Shown here piece by piece: positions 19,279-27,106 of a stretch of 40,731 nucleotides of DNA. Each line of letters starts with the position of its first letter. Position 1 is the stretch's first letter. The DNA lies in assembly GCA_017881315.1 (NCBI GenBank), contig JADGRB010000012.1, positions 1 through 40,731 of the forward strand, written 5' to 3'. The notes beneath the pieces are model-generated. The model ran no database searches and had not been told where the DNA came from. It saw nothing but the letters and a program-made list of their open reading frames with translations. This DNA comes from Pseudomonadota bacterium (lineage in GTDB: Bacteria > Myxococcota_A > Polyangia > Fen-1088). The translations under genes were made by a program, and so were the position numbers.

Positions 19279-20331
19279 ATGGAAGACGATCGTAGGGCGC
19301 GCCGTTTCTTCTTGCTCCTGCTCGCGGTCGCGACGCTGCTCGTGGCGATCGTCATTCGCCCGCTCGGCGGGGCGCTGCTGGTGGCCGCCGTTGTCGCCGG
19401 GGTGATCGGGCCCCTGCATGCGCGGCTCGCGGCCAGAATGGGAGGACGACGGGCCTTTTCGGCCGGTCTTTTGGTGTTCGCGCTGGCTCTCACCCTTCTG
19501 GGGCCGCTCGTCGCCTTGGCCACCTTCTTTCTCAAGGTGGGGGACGAAGGGCTGAAGTTCGTCTCACAGATCGCGCGAGGCGACAGCATGAATCACCTCC
19601 TATCGAGGCTCCCCCGATCTCTCGGGTCGGTGGCCCGGGAGGCTCTGGCGCGGCTCTCGGACATCGATCGGGTGGCGGAAAACGTCCTTCGAGCCGGGGG
19701 CGGAAAGGCCGCTGCAACGATCTGGGCCGCTGCATCGGCGACTGGGTCCCTGCTGTTTCAAGCGACGATGATGCTGATCGCTTTGTACTTTTTTCTCGTG
19801 GAAGGCGAGCAACTCCTGTCCTGGCTGGACGACGCTTTGCCGCTGCGAACAGGCCAGACACGCGAGCTGGTCGCTGAGTTCAAGAAGGTGTCGTTTTCGG
19901 TCATCGTGTCGGAGATCATCACCGCAGCCGCACAAGCCCTCGCGGCGCTCGCTGGCTACCTCATCGGCCACGTCCCTCATCCGGTCTTCTTCGCCGCCGT
20001 AACCTTCCTGGTGGCCTTCGTCCCAGCCATCGGCGCCGCTAGCGTGTGTCTCTTCGCGGCGGCGATCCTCTACCTCACGGGTCACCCTTCGTGGAGCCTG
20101 TTCCTGGCGCTCTGGGGGATCTTCGTGGTGGGCCTCGTGGACAACGTCCTCAAGCCCTTCCTCGTGAAGGCAGGAATGGAGATGCGGATCGGAGTCGTGT
20201 TCTTCTCCCTCATCGGCGGGCTCGCCGCCTTTGGCGCGATCGGTTTGGTCATCGGCCCAATCGTCGTCGCGCTCTTCCTGACGCTCGTGCGCATCTACCG
20301 GCGCGACTTCGCCGCGCCGTCGGTCCCATGA
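19279..20331 (+). CDS. AI-2E/PerM family transporter
   Basis: Multi-TM; ALYFFLVEGEQLLSWLDDALPL..., GHPSWSLFLALWGIFVVGLVDNVLKPFLVKAG, GPIVVALFLTLVRIYRRDF. Confidence 0.9.
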   Translation: MEDDRRARRFFLLLLAVATLLVAIVIRPLGGALLVAAVVAGVIGPLHARLAARMGGRRAFSAGLLVFALALTLLGPLVALATFFLKVGDEGLKFVSQIARGDSMNHLLSRLPRSLGSVAREALARLSDIDRVAENVLRAGGGKAAATIWAAASATGSLLFQATMMLIALYFFLVEGEQLLSWLDDALPLRTGQTRELVAEFKKVSFSVIVSEIITAAAQALAALAGYLIGHVPHPVFFAAVTFLVAFVPAIGAASVCLFAAAILYLTGHPSWSLFLALWGIFVVGLVDNVLKPFLVKAGMEMRIGVVFFSLIGGLAAFGAIGLVIGPIVVALFLTLVRIYRRDFAAPSVP

Positions 20332-20810
20332 CGGTGAAGGAGCTCCCGACCGGCGCCACGGCCCACCTTCTCGAGCTTCCAGGCGAGCGCGAGGACAAGG
20401 GCGCCGCCGATAGCCGTGGCGGGTTGCATCCAGGACACGTGCCCGATGATCGCGACCTCTACGGCGAGCCAACCGAGGACGATCGCGGCCGCGGCGATCG
20501 CCAGGAGGCGGTCGTGCCGCCAACGCGCGAACACCGCGACGGCTGCCAAGACGAAGCTCCCCCCTACAACCCCGACGAGGATCAGGCTCGGCACGAAGTA
20601 GTCCGGGAACGGGCTGCCGCGGAGCCACTCCTTGGGAACTCCCTTCGCACCAGCGAGGCCATAGTAGCCGCCTGCGAGCGCGTTGAGCGCGGCGAACGTG
20701 AGCAGCGATCCGAGAATGTAACGGAGCGCAGCAGTCCCGCGGTGCCGGCGCGGCTCGAGCCGGCCGGTGCAGTCTGCCGACGACGCGGCTCGGACGCTGG
20801 GTCTCATCAC
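20295..20810 (-). CDS. 4-TM membrane protein of unknown function
   Basis: Several hydrophobic helices; last gene of a minus-strand operon; overlaps the AI-2E gene 3' end by 37 nt. Confidence 0.6.
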   Translation of the reverse strand: MMRPSVRAASSADCTGRLEPRRHRGTAALRYILGSLLTFAALNALAGGYYGLAGAKGVPKEWLRGSPFPDYFVPSLILVGVVGGSFVLAAVAVFARWRHDRLLAIAAAAIVLGWLAVEVAIIGHVSWMQPATAIGGALVLALAWKLEKVGRGAGRELLHRHGTDGAAKSRR

Positions 20811-20869
20811 TCATTCTCCAGAGGCAACATCCGCGCCAGTGGGAAGCTTTCGGCCCGCAAGCCACGCCC

Positions 20870-22237
20870 CTATGACGCGCGCCGGTCCAGCAGCGGTTCG
20901 GCCATGACGTCCAGCGCGTGCTGAGCGCTGCGGCGCTGGTGCTCCCTGCCGATCAGCAGGACGAACCCGATCCAGATGGCCGCGAGGCCGACGTTGATCG
21001 CGGCGAACGTGCTCGTCGACCAGCCAAGCCGCGTACCGACGAAGACCATGAGCCCCGACATGATCGCGCCCATCCTCACCGCGATCGTGTCGACCGCGGT
21101 CTTGCCGACGAACTTCTCGACCCGCGAGCTGACGAGGAAGAGAGCGTGCCGGGTGGTGTCCTGCAGCGAATACTGGAGCGCGTTCTCCCCGATCTTCACC
21201 ACGCGCATTACCGCGAGCGCGGGAAAGAAGGCCGCGGCTCCGTAGGCCGCCAGCGCGAAGCTGGGCATGACCATCAGCGCGCGTCGCACCCCGACCAGCT
21301 TGAGGATGCGCGCCACCGCGAACAGCTGCAGCCCGACGCCGATCGAGTTGTACCAGACGAAGTAGTCGGCCTTGAAAGTGCCCACGAACGTGCGCGCGCT
21401 CGCGCCGTGCGCGGCTGCGTCCTTGGCGGCGGCCAGCAACGTGCGGTCGAGCAGGTATTCGCCGGAGCTGTTCACCCAGTTGAGGAAGATCGCCATTCCC
21501 GCGATGAACCACAGGTACTTGTCTCGCGACAGCAGGCGCCACGCGCTCTGCTCGGCGAGCGGCTCGTCGGGGTGAGCCTCATCGCGGGTCACCTTGACCG
21601 ATTGCGCGCGCCGCTCGATGACCCCGATCAGGGAGACGCATACCAGCAGGATGGCCACCGCGGTCCCCATCAAGACGTGCGGGCCAAACGGCACCAGCGC
21701 TCGGGCGAAGAGCCCGCCGACCACCGCGCCGATCGAGCTGCCCGCGCCGATGATGGGGAACAGCCGCTTCCCCTGCTCTTCGTTGTAGATGTCGGCGGCG
21801 AGGCCCCAGAACTGGGCCACCACGGTGTAGCTGAAGACGCCGACCCACAAGAAGAACGGCAATCCGATCGGAAGATCGAGCTTCGCGAGGACGGTGAACA
21901 CGGCGAGGTTCGCGATGAAGAACAGGAATACGATCGCGAGCAGCTTCATCCGCCCGACCCGGCGCGCCAGCTCGCCGTAGAGGTGCACCACGCCGACCAT
22001 CAGCACGGCCTGCCCCGCGCGCGCATAGAGCTTCACCTCCGCGCCGCCCTGCAGGAGGATCAGCGGCTCGCGGACGGTCTTGAGCAGGTAGTAGGCGGTG
22101 AGGAGCAGGAACGCCGAAAGCGCCATCAAACCCGCGGTCACCGCCTCATCCGGGTGCACCTTGCTGAAGGGCCGAAATACCGTCGCGAGGGCGCGCCGCA
22201 ATCGGATCGTGATGATCATAGGATTGATCGGCACCAC
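20870..22237 (-). CDS. Npt1/Npt2 (Tlc-like) nucleotide translocase / MFS-like homolog
   Basis: LLTAYYLLKTVREPLILLQGGAEVKLYARAGQAVLM...; 12-TM-like; paralog of 27107..28474. Confidence 0.7.
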   Translation of the reverse strand: MVPINPMIITIRLRRALATVFRPFSKVHPDEAVTAGLMALSAFLLLTAYYLLKTVREPLILLQGGAEVKLYARAGQAVLMVGVVHLYGELARRVGRMKLLAIVFLFFIANLAVFTVLAKLDLPIGLPFFLWVGVFSYTVVAQFWGLAADIYNEEQGKRLFPIIGAGSSIGAVVGGLFARALVPFGPHVLMGTAVAILLVCVSLIGVIERRAQSVKVTRDEAHPDEPLAEQSAWRLLSRDKYLWFIAGMAIFLNWVNSSGEYLLDRTLLAAAKDAAAHGASARTFVGTFKADYFVWYNSIGVGLQLFAVARILKLVGVRRALMVMPSFALAAYGAAAFFPALAVMRVVKIGENALQYSLQDTTRHALFLVSSRVEKFVGKTAVDTIAVRMGAIMSGLMVFVGTRLGWSTSTFAAINVGLAAIWIGFVLLIGREHQRRSAQHALDVMAEPLLDRRAS

Positions 22238-22252
22238 TATGGGGGTCGCATC

Positions 22253-22741
22253 TCAGCCTGCGGCTGCAGCTGCGCAAGCACCACAGCGATCGGTCTCCGG
22301 GACGGCGCGCAGTCGCTCTTCCTCGATTTTGGAGCGGCACGCCGCGCAATATCCGTAGCTCCCGCGCTCGATCCGGTCGAGCGCCCCCTGAATCCGGCCC
22401 AGCGCGATCCGCTCGGCCTCACTCAGGCTCTCCAGCACTGTCGCTGCCGTTTTGGCGGCGGCGACGTCCTCCCAATCCGGCTCGCGCTCGGCGAGCAGCT
22501 CCTGCTCGTCGGCGAGCACCCTCTGCCGGCGCTGGAGCAGGGAGAATCGGCGGCCCAGGAGTCGACGGCGAAAGGTCTCGAGCGTTTCGGCGAGCATGTC
22601 TTCGAGCAGAGCAGGATCGATGCCACGCGCCGCAGAGCCTCGGTGCCGGACAGACGGCGCAGATGCTGCCGGGTGGGACGCAAACGCCTGCAGTTTCTGC
22701 GCGTTTCCGGCGATGCGAAGGCCGGCGTCGATGGTCGACAA
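22253..22741 (-). CDS. TraR/DksA-type C4 zinc-finger protein
   Basis: GRIQGALDRIERGSYGYCAACRSKIEEERLRAVPETDRCGAC. Confidence 0.85.
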   Translation of the reverse strand: MSTIDAGLRIAGNAQKLQAFASHPAASAPSVRHRGSAARGIDPALLEDMLAETLETFRRRLLGRRFSLLQRRQRVLADEQELLAEREPDWEDVAAAKTAATVLESLSEAERIALGRIQGALDRIERGSYGYCAACRSKIEEERLRAVPETDRCGACAAAAAG

Positions 22742-22753
22742 TCTGGCTACTGG

Positions 22754-23374
22754 CTAGGAGCGGAGGCAGACGATGTCGAAGGTGAGCGTCACCTCGTCCT
22801 GCACGGTGAGGGTTCCGCCGACCAATGAGGCCGGCGTGATCCCGAAGTCGGTCTGCCGGAGCCGGAGGCTTCCTTTCGCGCGCACCATGTCGGCCCGAAG
22901 GAAGACCTGGGCCGGCACCGTCACTGGCTTGCGACGACCGTGCAGGAAAAGCTCCCCGGAGATCTGGACCTCGAAGAGTCTGTCTCCGAGCGGTTCCGCG
23001 CTGATGCGCGTGCTCCGAAACAGAATCTCACCGTACCTGTCGGCGCCCAGCGCTCGCCGAATCCACGCTTCGATCTGTCGTCGGTCCTTGTCGGCGACGC
23101 CGGCATCCGTCAGACGGAGAGAGTCGGCGCGGACCTTCATTTCGAGCGCGGCGGTGTCGGGAAAGTTGGGGGTGAAGGTCATCGAACCGGTGATTCCCCG
23201 CGCTTCGATGCGATGATCGTGTGCGAAGGTCGAGGTTGCGCCGTCGGTCCGGGTCTCGACGATGAGACGGCTCTGGCGGGCGTCGATTCTGTAGGCCACC
23301 CGGGTCGAAGGGGGCGCCTCCGTCGCGGCGAGGCACGCCATGGCGGCGACGAGGAACGGATGGTTTGAAATCAT
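22754..23374 (-). CDS. YceI family protein (paralog 1)
   Basis: YRIDARQSRLIVETRTDGATSTFAHDHRIEARGITGSMTF...GSLRLRQTDFGITPASLVGGTLTVQDEVTLTFDI. Confidence 0.88.
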   Translation of the reverse strand: MISNHPFLVAAMACLAATEAPPSTRVAYRIDARQSRLIVETRTDGATSTFAHDHRIEARGITGSMTFTPNFPDTAALEMKVRADSLRLTDAGVADKDRRQIEAWIRRALGADRYGEILFRSTRISAEPLGDRLFEVQISGELFLHGRRKPVTVPAQVFLRADMVRAKGSLRLRQTDFGITPASLVGGTLTVQDEVTLTFDIVCLRS

Positions 23375-23979
23375 CCTCGCGCTAGGTGCTGTTGGCCCTC
23401 GGGGCCGGCCGCGAGCGATTCCTTGAGCGACGGATAACGCTCCACCAGCGAGAGGTGGTAGGCGATCATTCGGAATTGGACCCGGAGAGTCAGGGTCAGG
23501 AAGTCGGCCAGCGCGGCCGGCATCCGCTCGGTCGCGAGGACGAACGCCGCGGCGACCAGCCACGCGAGCGCGGCCACCAGCGACAGGACCCACACCAGCA
23601 ATAGGGCGGGCAAGCTGGTGAGGAGCCTGAGCAGCGACGAGCCCACCGTCGGGGTCCCTTCGATCTCGATCTGGAGATCGACGTGGCTACCTTCGCTCGT
23701 CGGCAGGTCGTTGGTCAGCAGCCAGAGATAGCCGTACGCGACGGCGAACCAGCGGAGAACACGCACGACTTTGGGCGCGTTGTCCGCGAGATAACGCGGG
23801 CCGCCCTTCTGGCTGACCATGGCCGCCACCATGGCGGGGAGCGCCAGATAGAGGAACCAGTAGATCGACGAGCAGCCGAGCGTTCCCAGCGCCAGCAGCA
23901 GGACCAACCGGATCACGACGTGGATCCGCGGAATCCGGGCCGCGCGTTCGATGTTGAGCTGAACCGGATGACGGGACAT
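23371..23979 (-). CDS. DUF4389 domain membrane protein
   Basis: MSRHPVQLNIERAARIPRIHVVIRLVLL...VLRWFAVAYGYLWLLTNDLP...RVQFRMIAYHLSLVERYPSL. Confidence 0.75.
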   Translation of the reverse strand: MSRHPVQLNIERAARIPRIHVVIRLVLLLALGTLGCSSIYWFLYLALPAMVAAMVSQKGGPRYLADNAPKVVRVLRWFAVAYGYLWLLTNDLPTSEGSHVDLQIEIEGTPTVGSSLLRLLTSLPALLLVWVLSLVAALAWLVAAAFVLATERMPAALADFLTLTLRVQFRMIAYHLSLVERYPSLKESLAAGPEGQQHLARG

Positions 23980-23991
23980 GCCCCGATGGAA

Positions 23992-24008
23992 TGCACGACC
24001 CGCGCCAG
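23992..24008 (-). promoter_or_regulatory. sigma-54 type promoter (CTGGCGCGGGTCGTGCA) for the DUF4389-YceI-DksA-Npt operon
   Basis: TGGCGCG-N4-GTGCA, GG-N10-GC. Confidence 0.7.
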
Positions 24009-24094
24009 GGCCCTACATGACCTACCTCCATCGCTTGTCTCCGAGGCGATGTCGTCGGCAGCATCCCGAACACCGCCCGACCGTCGCGGGAGAT

Positions 24095-24139
24095 GCGCAG
24101 ATCTTGCGGTAGTTCGGAGTAGGCCCGCAGGGTTTTCGC
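24095..24139. promoter_or_regulatory. paired UAS: GCGCAGATCTTGCGG (24095) and CCGCAGGGTTTTCGC (24125), 30 bp apart
   Basis: Dyad consensus, 30-bp spacing between divergent promoters. Confidence 0.65.
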
Positions 24140-24180
24140 CGGGCACCAAGGCTCCCCTCTCCGGCCCGCCCGACCGACGC

Positions 24181-24197
24181 TGGCACGGGGCTCGCAA
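24181..24197 (+). promoter_or_regulatory. sigma-54 type promoter (TGGCACGGGGCTCGCAA)
   Basis: Perfect -24 TGGCACG; -12 TCGCA; GG-N10-GC. Confidence 0.8.
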
Positions 24198-24220
24198 TCA
24201 ATACAGTCGGTAGGCTAGAG

Positions 24221-24925
24221 ATGAACAGTCTCCCGAATATGCCAAGGGGCCCCAGACGATCGCACCCCAGTTGGCCCGCCAAGTGGATCCTGTGTCTGGC
24301 CTCCAGCCTCGCCTGGGTCGGACCGGCTCGCGACGCCGTGCCGAAGGAATCGGCCCCGCCCGACACCTCGCGCCTGCACTATCGCATCGATGCCGCAAAG
24401 AGCAGATTCAGTATCGAGACCGAGACCAGCGGGCTCTCCGCGATGTTCGGGCACGATCACAAGATCGCGGTGCGCGATTTCGGAGGGGTGGTGAGCTTCA
24501 ATCCGGGCGCGCCCGAAACGGCCTCGCTTGAGCTGACGGTCCAGACGGACTCGTTGCGCCTTCTCGACGCGGAGGTGAGACCCGCAGACCGCCGGGACAT
24601 CGAGGCGACGATTCTGAATGTCTTGAAGGCGTCGGTGTATAGCAAGATCGTTTTCTCGAGCACCGCCGTCACCGCCGAGACCATCGGCGACGGGATCTTC
24701 GACGTGCGGGTTGCCGGGGAGCTGACCATGCGCGGCGTCCGTCGCGCCGTGACGATTCCCACCCAGGTGATCGTTCGACCGGATCTCTTGCGCGCCACCG
24801 GCAGCCTGAAGCTCCGCCAGACGGACTACAAGATCGAGCCCTTCTCTTTTGCGGGTGGGACGGTCAAGGTGAAGGATGCCGTGACGCTGAGCTTCGACCT
24901 CATCGCGACCCGATTCAGAAGCTGA
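24221..24925 (+). CDS. YceI family protein (paralog 2)
   Basis: YRIDAAKSRFSIETETSGLSAMFGHDHKIAVRDFGGVVSF...LKLRQTDYKIEPFSFAGGTVKVKDAVTLSFDL. Confidence 0.88.
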   Translation: MNSLPNMPRGPRRSHPSWPAKWILCLASSLAWVGPARDAVPKESAPPDTSRLHYRIDAAKSRFSIETETSGLSAMFGHDHKIAVRDFGGVVSFNPGAPETASLELTVQTDSLRLLDAEVRPADRRDIEATILNVLKASVYSKIVFSSTAVTAETIGDGIFDVRVAGELTMRGVRRAVTIPTQVIVRPDLLRATGSLKLRQTDYKIEPFSFAGGTVKVKDAVTLSFDLIATRFRS

Positions 24926-24962
24926 CGACCGAGCCCCGGCAATCGAGCGCCGATCGTCTCAA

Positions 24963-26219
24963 TCATCGAGGTGGCGTCGAGCGCATGAGCATCCCGGAAC
25001 AGGTAGCAAGCGACGGGTCGGCGATGATCGGCTGGCCGGCGGCGATCCCGGGACCTTCCACCTCGACAAATGAACGGTCCATCGATCCCACGTCGATCGC
25101 GACTGGCCTGACCGAGTGGTTGCTCTCTGCAAACCAGACCGTGCCCGCCCCGGATCGGGGTCCGGCCGTCGGATCCGCAAATCTGATCGCGCTCATTGGA
25201 ACGCGCAAAGCCTGGCGGGAGCCACTCACGGGAAGGTCGACGTTTGCGGCCATTCCGGGCGCCAGGGCGCCGAATTCGTTCTCGACAGCGACCGAGACCT
25301 GATAGCGCGCGGGCGTGCTCGGGGAGAGCTCCGCTGGAACCACCTGGCGGACCGTTGCTTCGAAGGGCGATCCGGACAGCGCCGGTACGCGGACGACCGC
25401 GGGGCCGGGCTGGACCCGACTGGCGTAGCGCGCATCGATGTCGACGGTCATTCGCAACCGCTGGCTCGGATCGGCGCCGATGACGAAGAGCGGCGGACCC
25501 GGGGGACTGGCGACGATCGATTCACCGGCCGCGATCGATCTCGAAAGGACGGTTCCATCGATCGGCGAACGAATCACCCGCCGGTTGAGCAGGGCTCGGG
25601 TGTAGCCGAGTTGAAGTCGGCGCCTGGCAATCTGTGTCTTCGCGGCGAGCAGATCGATCGCGGCGTAGCCCGCCTCGCCGGGCAGCGTCGCGTCGGGTGA
25701 TAAGCGAGCATCGACGACGTCCGCGAGCCTGTTCTCGGCCCGAAGGCCGGCCAGCTCGGCAGACTCGGCGGCAAGCCGCGCCTGCCCCAGTTCCGTACGC
25801 TGCTCGAGATCGTCGAGGCGCGCGAGGATCTCGCCCTTCTTCACCCGATCGCCCGGCGATGCGACGACCGCCACGACTTGCCCGGAGAGGGGCGAACCGA
25901 CGCGTACCGTGTCGGCCAGAGTCAACACGCCGCGGGCAGGCAAGACGCCCTCGATCGCACCGAGGGTCACGAACGAAGTCGGGCACTGGGTCCAATCGGG
26001 TCTCGCCTTTCTTTCGGTTCGCAAGCCGATCGCTCCGTCGAGGGCGGCCACCAGACCCAGGACCAAGAGCAGCGCCAGCAGGCGTCTTCGTCTTGGCGTT
26101 CGCTTCGCGCCGAGGGGGGTGGGTGGCGAAGGGAAGGGCGGCAGGCCGGCCAGCGAGGCTTTTCGCTCCTCTCGCGATACGAGGGTTCTTGTGGACGCGC
26201 GATCGACCGAAGCACTCAT
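24963..26219 (-). CDS. HlyD-like periplasmic adaptor (orphan, paralog of 31800..33065)
   Basis: TVRVGSPLSGQVVAVVASPGDRVKKGEILARLDDLEQR...GVIRSPIDGTVLSRSIAAGESIVASPPGPPLFVIG. Confidence 0.85.
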   Translation of the reverse strand: MSASVDRASTRTLVSREERKASLAGLPPFPSPPTPLGAKRTPRRRRLLALLLVLGLVAALDGAIGLRTERKARPDWTQCPTSFVTLGAIEGVLPARGVLTLADTVRVGSPLSGQVVAVVASPGDRVKKGEILARLDDLEQRTELGQARLAAESAELAGLRAENRLADVVDARLSPDATLPGEAGYAAIDLLAAKTQIARRRLQLGYTRALLNRRVIRSPIDGTVLSRSIAAGESIVASPPGPPLFVIGADPSQRLRMTVDIDARYASRVQPGPAVVRVPALSGSPFEATVRQVVPAELSPSTPARYQVSVAVENEFGALAPGMAANVDLPVSGSRQALRVPMSAIRFADPTAGPRSGAGTVWFAESNHSVRPVAIDVGSMDRSFVEVEGPGIAAGQPIIADPSLATCSGMLMRSTPPR

Positions 26220-26266
26220 TGAAACGCCTCCGTGGAAATACCTCCCGTGGAAATGCCTCCCGTTGC

Positions 26267-26938
26267 CTACGGCTGCGTCGCGACGATGTCGAACGAGAGG
26301 GTCACCATGTCCTTGATGGTGACGGTGCCGTTGGTGAACGAAAATGGCGTGATCTTGAAGTCGGTCTGGCGAATCTCGAAGATTCCGATCGCGTGGAGCG
26401 CACCGTCCTTCAATGAGACCCGCGCGGGAACGGTCATCTGGCGGCGCACCCCGTGGAGGCGCAGCTCGCCGACCAGCCGAACGTCGTAGGTGCCATCGCC
26501 CCGCCGCTCCGAGGTCACGCTCCGGGTCTTGAAGGTGATTTCGGGAAACTTGGCCGTCTCGAGCACCTCCTCGCGCAAGGCGGATTCGATTCCCTGGCGC
26601 GCACCGATGTTCTTCTCTTCCAAGAGGTAGAGAGAATTGGCTTTGACGGTCAGGTCCAAGGCGCTCCTACCCGAACCGCTCTCGAAGGTCGCCGTCCCAG
26701 AGAAATCGCGAATCTCGATCTTGTGATCATGGGCGAACATCGAGGAGAGCCCGCCCGTTTCGGTCTCCACGATGAAGCGGCTCTTCTTGGCGTCGATCTG
26801 GTAAGGCCCGCGGGCGGATTGCGAGGGCGACTTGTTGCCGCTGGGTTGCCCATGCCCCGTGGCTCCGATGCTTCCGACGACGCAGGTGAGGGCGACCATG
26901 AATCGCCGACGGTTGTCGTTCATGAACTTGCTCTTCAT
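26267..26938 (-). CDS. YceI family protein (paralog 3)
   Basis: YQIDAKKSRFIVETETGGLSSMFAHDHKIEIRDFSGTATF...; start 26938 or 26923. Confidence 0.88.
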   Translation of the reverse strand: MKSKFMNDNRRRFMVALTCVVGSIGATGHGQPSGNKSPSQSARGPYQIDAKKSRFIVETETGGLSSMFAHDHKIEIRDFSGTATFESGSGRSALDLTVKANSLYLLEEKNIGARQGIESALREEVLETAKFPEITFKTRSVTSERRGDGTYDVRLVGELRLHGVRRQMTVPARVSLKDGALHAIGIFEIRQTDFKITPFSFTNGTVTIKDMVTLSFDIVATQP

Positions 26939-26951
26939 GAGCGCTCGAACT

Positions 26952-26968
26952 TGCAGCTCTGGTGCCAA
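26952..26968 (-). promoter_or_regulatory. sigma-54 type promoter (TTGGCACCAGAGCTGCA) for YceI3-HlyD
   Basis: TTGGCACC-N4-CTGCA, GG-N10-GC. Confidence 0.75.
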
Positions 26969-26998
26969 GCGATTCCATCGAGAGGTGCCGCGTAGTCC

Positions 26999-27043
26999 AC
27001 GTAATTCCTGCGCTCGAGAGGGAGCTCCGCGCAAATCCTGCGA
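26999..27043. promoter_or_regulatory. paired UAS: ACGTAATTCCTGCGC (26999) and GCGCAAATCCTGCGA (27029), 30 bp apart
   Basis: Dyad consensus, 30-bp spacing between divergent promoters. Confidence 0.7.
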
Positions 27044-27074
27044 GGGGTTTGCCCAGCCGAAGGCGCCCTCCCGC

Positions 27075-27091
27075 TTGGTTCGTTCCTTGCT
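27075..27091 (+). promoter_or_regulatory. sigma-54 type promoter (TTGGTTCGTTCCTTGCT)
   Basis: TTGGTTC-N4-CTTGCT, GG-N10-GC. Confidence 0.7.
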
Positions 27092-27106
27092 CTTCGAGCC
27101 TGCGGA

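Noticed and set aside
20918-22828. 636-aa plus-strand ORF opposite the Npt and DksA genes
   Set aside because: Antisense shadow ORF typical of high-GC DNA; composition is R/E/D/H-rich without domain features, and the opposite strand has clear gene families.
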